A stretch of 64,000 bases of DNA, taken from Vitellaria paradoxa. Lineage: Eukaryota; Streptophyta; Magnoliopsida; Ericales; Sapotaceae. The notes beneath the pieces were generated by a model, which was not told the origin of the DNA, made no database searches, and saw only the letters and a program-made list of their open reading frames with translations. This document shows, in pieces, positions 31,801 through 43,800 of the stretch (the first letter of the stretch is position 1; each line of letters opens with the position of its first letter). The position numbers were made by a program, and so were the translations under genes. The DNA is taken from positions 48,683,812 through 48,747,811 of the forward strand of contig CM034239.1 of NCBI GenBank assembly GCA_019916065.1, in the 5' to 3' direction.

Positions 31801-34800
31801 TTACTATTTAGTATCTATACAAAAGATAGGGATCCCAAGTTTTACAAGTCTCAATATTAGCATCTAAAGGTTTAATCTTAGCAAATTGCATGGCCTTAAT
31901 CTTACTTCTTGCACAATCATATGAGTAGAAGTCGATAATCCTCTGAATGCCCGAGCATTCTTTCAATCCATATGTTGTACACCATGGATGACCAAGCCAG
32001 TTTGTGGATAGTATTAGTGAAGGATTTCTGACTAAATTTTCCAACAGCTCATGCTACTTCATTTGCTCACTTTTGTTTGGTCTTTGAGATTTTGCTTAAC
32101 TAGAGGATGTATCTCCAGATTTCATGTGAGAAGGAGTATTCAAAGAACAAATGATCAAGAGTCTTCGATTTTGCCTGCACAAATCACATGTAGCATCTGC
32201 AATTGTCCACCATCGAGCAAGCTTATCTGTAGTGTAAGTCTTTGTTTAATGGATAGCCATAAGATGAAGCTGTGCCTTGGTATGTTTTTGGGAAAGCAGA
32301 CCAGCTTATGCCAGATCGTTGTAGCATGTTGTTGTTTATGGCTTTCCTAGTGGAGGTTGAAGAGTCATGTATTTTAGAAACTAGCCATGTGAATTTAGCC
32401 CTTGTGCAATTAGGTGGCATATTCATCATGTCGGAGTTTACAATTTCCCATAATTCCCAAGTATTTGGGAATGGCCACGCCATTTGTTGTTTGCAATGAT
32501 AGAGGAAACATTAGAGTCCAATGAGATACCAGCATCATAGGCGAGTCTTTGTCCATACTTTGGAATGAGAGGGCCTTTGGATGCCAATTGCTGTACTAGA
32601 GAGAAGTTGTTTCTCCATTCCCAATAATATACTTGGATATTTTGATTGCTAAGGGCCTAAGTCTAGTAGTTTAGCCATGTCCAAGAACAATCGGCTGGTA
32701 TTTTAACTTGCTAAAAATCCTTACTCTTTAACAATGCTTTTTGCACCAATCAGCGATAGAGATGATTTACTGAGCATAGTATCTATACATGCCTAAGCAT
32801 AGAGATATGAGAGCAGCCTGAGACCAAGACCACCTTCCTTCATTGGGCAGAATATTTCTTCCCAAGCTACCTTGCTACCGTACTTTTTCAAATTTGCACC
32901 TGTCCATAAAAATCTTCTCAGTATTTGCTCAATTGAATTGCAAACTCCTTTAGGAAAGATAAAGTTAAGGCTCTGGTACACTTGTATACTAAATAAAAGA
33001 TTTAGTGAGCACCAGCCTTCCAGCGTATGAAAGAGAACGATTGGCCCAACTCTTTACTCTTGCAAGCATCTTCTCAATTAGTGGAGAGCAATGTCTATAC
33101 TTAAGTTTTGTGGAGATAAGAGGAACTTCCAGATATCTGATAGGCAGCATTCCTAATTGAAATCCCATTAAGGAGCATAGGTGGTGCTTTGCTGCTTCAC
33201 TAATCTTATAATGTAGATTTTTCTCTTGGAGTTATTAGGAGACAAGCTAGAGAATTTATGAAACTACATTAAAGTTTTCTCTATAATTAGGATGAGTCTT
33301 CATCAGGTTTGGAAAGAATAAATAGGTCATCTGCAAAACATAAGTGGCTCGCTTTGGCTCTTTGCATTGAGGATGGAATGAAAATTTGACTTCATTGATA
33401 TGCTTTTTAAAAAGTCTAGGGAAGAACTCCATTACAATAATAAACAGATAAGGCGGAAGAGGATCACCTTGCCTATGACCTTTCGCACCATAGAAGTATC
33501 CCACTAGAGAGCCATTCAATGATATTGAGAACTTAGGGGTTGTAATGCGGGCTTTAATCCATTTGAAATTGTTGAGGGAGCTCCAAGGCTTCTAAGATTT
33601 TTAGAACAAGTTCCCAAGAAACTGAGTCGAAAGCCTTCTTCAAATCAATTTGGAGTGCACATCTAGGAGAGATCCTGGCTTGGTGATAGTTCCTAGCCAA
33701 CTTCTACACGAGTAGGTTTTGGTCAGAGATAGATCTCCTAACCATAAAAGTAGTTTGAGATGGCCCAGTCACATTGTAAGATTGCCTTGGTAGCTTGCAG
33801 AATTGGGATTCTTGCGTGTGGAGGTTTCCTAAGGAGAGTGTCAGAACCAAGCACAAGAGACCTTTGGAAGGTTACTTTAGGGGTTCTCGTGGGGGAGAGA
33901 TTCCTTTTGGAGAATGCTGGAACCAAGTGCAAGGGACCTTGAAAAGGTTACCTTGGGGGTTCATAGAAGTGATATTCCTGTGGGGAAGATTACTTGGAGA
34001 AATCGAACTAAGCACAAGGGGCCTTAAGAGGGCTACCTTGGGGTTCATGGAGCTAGAATTTTGCAGGGGAGATTTTGCTTGTAGAAATCTAGAATTAAGT
34101 CCAAGGGGCTTGAGAAGGCTACCTTGGGGGTTCATGGAGCTAGAATTCCCACGAGGGATATTTCACTTGGAGAAATTCGAAATCGAGGACAAAGGGCCTT
34201 GAGAAGGCTACCTTGGGAGTTCTTGAAATAGGAATTCCCGCGGGGGAGATTCCTTGGAGAAAACTGGATCAGAGCATAAGGGGTCTTGAGAAGATTACCT
34301 TGGGAGTTCCTGGAACTAGAATTCTCACGAGAGAGATTCCGCTTGGAGAAATCCGGAACCGAGCACAAGGGGCCTTGAGAAGGCTACCTTGGGAATTCTG
34401 AAATCGGAATTCTTGGCTAAGGAGATTCCTTGGAGAAATCCAAAACTAAGCACAAGGGGCCTTGAGAAGGTTACCTTGGGAGTTCCTAAAACTGGAATTC
34501 CCGCGGGAGATTTCGCTTGGAGAAATCTGAGACCAAGCACAAAGAGCCTTGAGAAGGCTACCTTGGGAGTTCATGAAGCTGGAATTCCCGCGAGGGGAGT
34601 TCCTTAGAGAAATCCAAAACCAAGCGCAAGGGGCCTCGAGAAGGCTACGTTACAGTTCTTGTTTTGAAGGAGCAATGTTCACATGTTTAAGTGACCATGG
34701 GGAAAATAAATCCTCATGAGAGAAAATAAATCCTTGTATTAATGGAGACACATAATAGTACATTAGGATAATAAGCCTTTAGCAACTTAAACATTAATAG

Positions 34801-37800
34801 AAGCACTGAGTTTATGTCTTAGGATCCATGATCTTGTACCATCCATTGTTACTGTGTGCTTTTTTGATAACGTAAGGGCCTTCCTACTTTGGTGCAACTT
34901 TGGTGCTGACAACCCCCTAATTACATGATTTGCCGTCTTTAAAACCAATTGTCCCTCTTGGAATTGTCTAGGTTTCACCATGGTATCGTATGCTTTGTTG
35001 ATGCGAGTTTGATACGTCTTTAGGTTCTTTCTAACCTTATCGCTTCTTTCATCTAAGGATTCCAAGTCTGCATGTCTGGAGTCCAGGATTACTCCACTTC
35101 GAAGGGCTATTTTGGCAGAAGGCACTGCTATCTCAACTGGAAGGACAACCTTGGTGCCATAAACTAGAGAAAATAGAGTCATCCTTGGATCCGCCATTAT
35201 TACCTTGGTTGGAAGCCATAAGTACCCATTAGCACTCTTCCCCAGCAGAGTATGTTTTGTTTTGTTTTTTCTTTTTTTGGGGGGGGGGGGAGGGGAGTGT
35301 AGACCTCATGGGGCCTAGCTTTCCAAGAGTTATGCTGATCGTTAACTATGGCAGGGTTATTGGAGTTCGGCGAAGAGATGAAAACCAAGGTAGTCTGGAA
35401 TAAGAAAGAGGGAGTGTGCTACTGGCGGTAGTAATGGAGTATAAATGATAAGTGATGGATCCTCTAGAGGAGAAGGGTTTATATAGGGTGAGAGGAGTCC
35501 TTTTGGGCAGGAGTCAGGGTTTTATATACGTTAGGTGGATATTCAGCCTCAAATTGGTGCGCCTTTGTATAATAAGGATTTCCTCCAAAAATCTCTCTAG
35601 ACTAGTCAAGGGGACCTCAACGGTCTCTTAATTCTAGCCATCAATCCGTTAAACTCCTGATGATTCCAACATGAAGTTTTGTCCGTTTGTGGAATCTCTG
35701 AACCTTGTTCCTAGTACGAGAGGATAGATGTTCCGCGGGAAGATTCTGCCATAGAGATGATACTGCATGGCTTATGCCACGGGGGGAATAAAATGGGGGA
35801 AGACCTGGGTCATATAGCTGCGGCATTGGTAACTGCAGGAGGCATCAAGAGAATGCTACTCATTACAACCACCACATGCATATATATTACTATGTACCCA
35901 CAGTTGCAGATGACTGCACTTCTTTTTTTACGAGTGAGCAGGTATGGCTGATATGACTTGGGACTCTAAAGCTTCTCCAGAAGACTTAGAAGAGATGTGG
36001 AATCATCCTAATGTTGCTAAAGAGTGGAGCAAATCTGGGGAGAAGCGGGGAAAAGTGCGATTTCTCATGATGCTGAGAAGAGACCCTATCTTTCCCAGGT
36101 AGAGTTGAGGGTAAGTTTGAATAGTGTTGACTGGAAAACTATTTTATTTTTTCATATGTTTTTATAAATGTTTGATTTGAATTCTTCACCAGGTGATCTA
36201 TTTATTCAATTTTTCTTATTCTTCTGTCTTCTCTGGTATCATTCCCCATTTTTCTGCTTCATTGGGTTCTCTACAAGAATGGAGTGTTTTCTATTAACAA
36301 TTGACAGACTTCAGCAATGTTCGAGCTACTGAATAGGGTAGGCAGTTTAAACTTAATTTTAAAACGAAAAGGTGGTACATAGATAAGCTTAGCAAGCAAT
36401 GAAATTATGGTGAAGCCCTTTTGGTGGCAGTACGGAAACAGTGAGACAGAAACTCCATATTCTGTCAATTGACTTTTTACTCAAAGTAGGGACTAACAAC
36501 TTCAAGTTATTCAATGATGGATTACTAAGGTGACAATGAATTTCAAGTGGTCTAGCAACAACAGAACAGGAGATAGAAGATGGACTGGTATCATGGAAGC
36601 ATAATTTGCTAGCTTCTTGCCTTCCTCCAATATCCTAAATCAAAACAGAATGAGGAAAGAAATTTATGACACCATAATGTTGGTTGGTAAGTTGACTAAC
36701 AAACGTGAGTTTGAACGCTAGAGAGGATTGTTGAAAATAGCTTAATATACATTGTTGGGGTCTATTTTCTAACAGCTTAAACTTTTGAGACAAGTAACTA
36801 AACATGGTATCAGAATTCTGGTTCCAGGAGGTCCTGGATTCGAAATTTTTTATTTCCCATTTATTGTTGTGCACTTGTTTGCCTTGTATTGGTGAACTAT
36901 GTTTGATTTAGTTCGCTTGCCTCTGTTCCACGTGCAAATTGAGGTTGTACGTGAGAGGGAGTGTTGAAATAACTTAGTATACATTATTGTAATTATTTCC
37001 TAATAGTTTAATCTTTTGGGACAATTGGTGACTTAACACGAATATATATAGAACATAAAACAAAGATATAGACGAGGTAGGATATTCTCACCAGTCAATT
37101 TATTGATGCAAGACAACTAAATTAAAGCAAATAAATGTAAGAAATTAGGTAGAAGAAAAAAGCCAAGAAGAGAAGAAGTAGAAGAAAAGGGGGCAGGAGA
37201 ACAAGTCACCCAGGCTTCATTCAAATCATATATATATATATATATATTTCTCCTTCAGAAGTCCCCTAATACTTACAATTCAAGCCTTTATAATGGTATT
37301 CCAAATCAACTAAGGAAATCAATCTAAGATAACAATCAAATAAAAATCAAATCCTAAGATAAGATAAAATTTAATCCTAATAATATAGAAATAAAATCCT
37401 ATTAAATTAAAATCTTAAATCTTTAATTTGCATCATTTTCTACTGCTTAGAAAAACTCGACGTCCGTTAAATTGAACTCTTAAATCTTTAATTTGCATCA
37501 ACTGTTCTATGTGGGGTCAATACAAATCACTTCACCATTACAATCACAACTTAATCATGCAAGACTTGATTTCCATCAAATATTTATCAATTTATGGCAC
37601 AAACTGAGGGATTATTTCATTTTATTTCTAAAACCAGTAAAAACAGGAGCATCATGTAAGATCCCATGTACTACTCTGTTAACATTAACCCATGTACATG
37701 TTCAGAAGTTCAGAAAAACCTCATTATCAAAGACATATAAGGATCCCCACCCTCTTGATGCTATAACCACGAGAAGTGCAAGTTGGGTCAAGCTGGACTT

Positions 37801-40800
37801 CTCCTCCTTCCTTCCTCTTGGCAGCAACCCAGTTTTCCTATGGTTTAGCAGCACCTCGTTCCCTCTTTCTTCTCTCTTAGCCTTCCAACCCTTATCCAAT
37901 CTCCCTTATACTAATTCCACTCCTCTCTCAAACTCAGCAGGTCTCCCTCTCACAATACAATAGCACACAACACTTTAGATGTAAAGATGGTGGAGGAAGG
38001 TGAGCCAATGTAGAAGGGATCAATACATGTGGAAAGATAAGCCTCAGTCCATGCGGGAGCAATGCATGCATTATGTTGTGTATGTATGTATATGTATGCA
38101 CGAAATCTAGTAGTGGTTTAGGGTTTAATCGAAATTGCATTCAAGGGCTAAAATTTTAATAATTTACCATGCAACTAGTTTAAAATGAACCCCCCTGATT
38201 TTCCAAGTTAATGGTTAAGCTAAGGCATACGAAATAAAATGATAACAAAAAATGGAAAAATAATTAAATTAAAATAAGATAAACATCATTTTTATTACCC
38301 CACCTAGTGGGAAAAGGCAGTTTGGTTTGGTTTTAAACATTCATTTTATTTCTGTTGTTACAACTTTGTTTTATTCAAAAATTGGGAAGTGTGGATTCAT
38401 CATCAAAGATGTAGTTTGCGAGTCAGACTTACAAGAGACTCGGAGGCGCAACAGGCATGCCTTAAACATGTTTAGGCTCGCCTTTGATGTTTCTTGTTTT
38501 ATGTTCTGGCACAACCTTGAAACACATTACAGACTCATTTTGGACAAATGTTGGGCTCACATTAAAAATATATATATGTTTATAATTTTTGGGGTAATTA
38601 CAGTTTACTCCCTTTAAGCTAAAGGTCACTTGCACTTTACCTCCTGCATTTTTAGATGCAACACTTAGCCCCTTATGGTCCTGACTAAAGTGTAACTATT
38701 GTTAGAATCTTTAGACTATTCTATTATGAACTGTGAGGATTTAATTGAGGGATTTGATATAGGTTTATAATTATTGTGTTTCCTAAATTAGTTGTACTTT
38801 ATTATTATAAATACAATACGAGGGAGTGAGTGTGATTATCTCACTCTCTCGATTCACTTTATTTCTTTCAACTACTGTTAATGGTTTTATAAAAGATTTT
38901 AAAAAAGATAAATAAGGATTCACTAGCACCACCACAAAATATTTTGCACTTGTATGGCTAAAAAATACCCTCAAATAACAGTAGGAAGAGAGATAATATA
39001 AGAAATAAATGAAAATAAATCTTATGAGGGTGAAACATGTCATTTTTTAATTGATTAAAAATCTACTTTTAAACATAAAAATATACTTATCTACTGTATA
39101 TGAAATCATATACTATTAATTTAGATGGAAAAATTTAACAATTACAATGTAGTCATAACCATAAAGGGGTGAAGTGGTTACATTTTAAAGTACAGGAGGT
39201 AAGTGAAAGTAAACATAAGCTCAAGGAAGGAAACTGTAATATACTCCTAATTTTTTTTGTTAACTTTTAACTTATGGAATATAGTTTATTGTCCTTTTTT
39301 TTTTTTGGGCAGAATGTAGTCACTCTTTGACTTCTTGTTGACTTCTAGGATATGAAGTGTATGGTTTTGAAATTTAAGATACTGTATATTGCATTATTCC
39401 ATATATTTGAATAAAATATTGATATCTAATACAAATATAAAATATATATTTTTGTTGGTTCCGACCAATGTGGGTGTTGCATTTTTTGCAAAATTGCGAA
39501 GTCGGCACATCCATTCATGTCAATATCTCAAGTCCGTGCCCTTGCTTTCTAGATCAAAAAGAAAAAGGGGGCCACTTTCTCCATTTTATTTGGTATACAA
39601 ACTACAAAGAAATGGGAATTACCAAGTTGTCATGAAAACTTTTGAAATCTAATACCATGTTTTCAACATAAAATAAGTCAGAGGGAAAAAAATTCTTGTG
39701 AATAGAGTCCATACTTTGAATAATTATTTTAAATACTAACTACTAAGAAAATGGGAACTATCAAGTTGTCATGAAAACTTTTTTTTTAAATTTAATACCA
39801 TGTCTTCAACATGAAATAAGACAAAAGGAAAGTTCATTGTACATGCTTTGTGAATACAGTCCATACTTCTGAATAAGTTCCAAAATTACTTCCAAAGATG
39901 GGTAGCAAAAGTCTCTTTCTATGTTAGCAATAGCATTACCCTGCAGAATCGTCCTTACTACTCTACCTTGGGACCTAATGAATGTAAAATTTGTGTACCC
40001 TTTGAACCCACTCAATTCTAAGAACAATAAGGTGCTTCCCAACATTGAGCAAGTCTTGGTCCCTACCATCAAGTTTAGCTGCATGGATGTGGCTTCTTTA
40101 AGTAACTTTTAGTGAAGCTATATCCTCAGTTGGATCTCAAGTAATCACTATCACCTCTTATGTTCTTTCTAGCCTTCCTAAATTCCTTTGGGGTTTTCTT
40201 AACATACCTTTTTCTTACAGGCAGTTGCGGAAATTATTTTTTCAAAATACTTCAGTACAAAAGCAGTAAAACCAGTAAGTATGCAGTTTTTCTACGGTTA
40301 CATGGTTTATAAACAATATGTCATTATGTGGCTATTTTTTCCCTCCTAAGAAATTAAAATTTTAGAGGTTTATATTCTTGGTTATAGTTCCATTGTTAGC
40401 AGTGACTGCATTCAATGGAAGAGTTGCTAGCCAATCATGCTCTTTCTAGTATTTGTGAATCTGTGATTGCCTTTTTTTCTAAAAGCACATGCTACATTAA
40501 TTGCTATTTAAAGCTCCATTGGAATTTGTTTAACTTATGATGATTATCAATATAAAAGTTCATCCACTTTTCAACACATTTAACTGTTAGGATTGCACTT
40601 AAACCTAATTTTTTCCCCCTCCTACTCCTTAACCAATAATCTTATCTAGTTCATTGTCTTTCACTACCTTATCCTATGTGGCTATTAAAGTCATTTTGTA
40701 TGAATTGTTTTATTTGTTTATTTTATTTAAGATGTTTGGTTCTAATAAACTATGCTTTATGGTACAAAGTGTTAAGTCATTAAAAAAAACGACATTCTCA

Positions 40801-43800
40801 TAACATCAGTGTAGTGAAATTGAGAGTACTAATATAGATATGTGGTAATAGAAGTAAATATAGGATAAAAAATGAATATATTCAAAAGAAAGTTGATTTA
40901 CTATTGATAGAAGATAAGTTAGAAGGTAATTTAAGATAGTTTGGTTTGCTTGACGTATACCTGGGGATGCACTGGTAAGTAAGAGTGAGTTAATCCAAAT
41001 AGAAGGATAAATAAGATAAAAGGTAGACCTAAGAATACATGGATTGAAATCATAAGGAAAGACCTAATATGATACAACTTCACAAAAAACATAACCCATG
41101 GTAGATATGAATGAAGAACATGATTCATGTAGTTGACGGCAACTAGTTTTGGGACTTGGACTTTGTTGAGTCTTGTTTCATTTTGTATCCGTTATACTAT
41201 TCAATGCAAATCCGTTGAAAATGGTCCATGCTTCTTTACTAAATTAAATTTTTGTATAATACATCCATCTAGTTTGTACACTAAATGTATTCATTGACTC
41301 CTTCAGTTTCTCCTTTAATATTGGCTAGATTTTTTTTTTTTTCAAATTCAAAGTTACAATTATTATTACGGAGTCATATTTTTTCCCTTTTAGCCAAATT
41401 TTATTTTCTATGTTTCTTTTATTTTTTTCGGTTAATTATTATATTTTTTTTCTTACCCTTTTATCTTGTTGGGCTAGTGTGTGGTGCAATGGTGAAAGAT
41501 TATGCTGCTAGATATAAAGCATGTAGGTCTGTCTGAGTCTAAAGAAGAACATTTTTGTGAAAATAAGGCTAGACTATGCTTATGTCAAGTCTGATGTTTT
41601 CTATAGATCTTGATTAAGGGTGACTAATAAATGAGGAACGTCTCTTCTTTTACCAATAGAGTTAATTTTAAGCAAGCTATGTTAATTCTGCTATGACCAT
41701 TATATATACTGATTTTGTTGCTATTTCTAAGAGTTCATATTTTCCAACTGGCTTAGTGAATCTTACCGCTTTGACGCGTAATTTAACTCACTCATTCATT
41801 GTAGTGCGAAAACCATTACTTCTTATCTCATCCAGATGCCCATGTGATGCTCAGTTATGGGGCAAACAATCTACTACTGCACTTGGGACTTGGAAATTCT
41901 AATGAGAATTTTTGTGGACGCTCAGTTTTATGCAGTGGCGAATTCAGGATTTTGTTACATTGGGGTTAAGTCGACAAGCAAGAGCAATGTGCCTAACATA
42001 AAAATAAAGGCAAAACTTGTAAATTGTTTGAGATACTGGGGCAATATATTTTGGGAAATATATTTTATGGGGGCAAAGTTACAAAAATACCCCAAAAATT
42101 ATACTATTCTTTTCAAAAATTTGCCTTCCAGTGGGTTAATTGACCCCCCTTGCCCCCACTTGGATCCACCTCGGGTTTTATGTAGCCTTTCTACTCCACA
42201 TTTTTCTTTGCACTTCTCAATTTATTCTAATTGAATGTGTTGCATGGAAGGGGAAAAAAAGAAGGATTGTAACAAAATAAAATAAACTAAAATAACCATG
42301 ATAAGTGGAAACTGAACGTTGAACAATCTGGTGGAGGCCTTCTTGTAAATTGATTTTTTTTTTTTTAACTTGCACTTAGGTATCCTTTCCCTTTTTCTTG
42401 TGATTGTTGTTAGTTTTCTTAGCTTCCATTTTGATTTTCTTTTCCTAGTTCATAAAATTTATAGCGATGTAAGAAAATATGTGGCTACAGAAATAAAATG
42501 TAAATATAAGACATAGTGCAAATGTTTTTGTTCTTCTTTTGAGATGAAGAATTTAGGGATATGATGTTTTTCATTAAATATAATGGTCCGCTACACTATA
42601 TGATATCGCATAATAATTATGTCTTGAAAAAATAAAATTCTAATAGTTGAAGAAGAGAATGAGAGAAAATTGAATACCTTCTCCCTTCTCAATCATATTA
42701 TTTATATACTAAAGTCTTACAATTTAAATAAGGAAATTACAATCAAATAGGAAAAAGGAATTAAGACTGAATACAAGGAAATAGGAAATAGAATAAATGA
42801 CAATAAACTAAGGAGATTTCCCGAATATTCTAACACGCCCCCTCAAGCTGGAGCATATAAATCGAAAATGCCCAGTTTGGATAAAAGACTTTGAAACAAA
42901 GTACGTGGTAGCGGTTTCGTAAGAAAATCGGCCAATTGCGAAGAGGATCAAACAAATAGAGTAGTCAACTCTTTGCAAAGCAACAAATCACGAATAAAGT
43001 GGCAGTCAACTTCAATATGCTTCGTGCGTTCATGAAACACAGGATTATTGGCAATGAAGATGGCTGCTTGATTGTCACAATGCATAGCCATCGGGGCAGG
43101 AATATCAAGACCAAAATCATGTAGAAGAGAGCGGACCCAGAGCATCTCCGAAGCTGTATGGGCCATGGCACGATACTCAGCTTCAGCACTTGAACGAGCT
43201 ACAACCTGCTGTTTTTTACTACGCCAAGTAACCAAATTACCACCAATAAAGGTACAATATCCTGATGTTGAGCGCCGATCAATTCGATTGCCAGCCCAAT
43301 CCGCATTACTATAACCAGTGATAGACAGGGAAGAAGAAGGGCGATATAGAAGGCCACGAGCAGGAGCTTGTTTCAGATATCTGAGAATTCGGCAAACAGC
43401 TTCGTAATGTGGGCGACGAGGATTATGCATAAATTGGCTAACCACCCCCACAGCATAGGTGATATCAGGACGAGTAACAGTGAGATAAATAAGTTTCCCC
43501 ACAAGGCGACGATAACGACTTACATCAGAGAAGGGTTCTCCCGAATTAGCATCCAATTGAGTAGAGGAGTCCATAGGGGTGTCAGCAGGACGAACACCCA
43601 GAAGTCCAGTGTCAGAGAGCAAATCCAGAACATACTAGCGCTGACAAAGAGAAATACCGTGGGAAGAGCGAGCAATCTCAATACCGAGAAAGTAGCGAAG
43701 AAGACCAAGATCCTTAGTATGAAATTGAGTAAATAGATATTGTTTCAAGCCCACAATACCTGAGGGATCATCTCCAGAAATAATAATGTCATCCACATAC

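Noticed and set aside
33795..34607. Plus-strand and minus-strand frames of 29-residue repeats
   Set aside because: They follow from an 87-bp tandem repeat with a length divisible by three. Both strands are open, which argues against selection for either protein.
37493..37963. 156-codon open frame in an intron of the SLT-like gene
   Set aside because: Composition is that of translated intron DNA, and no family features are seen.
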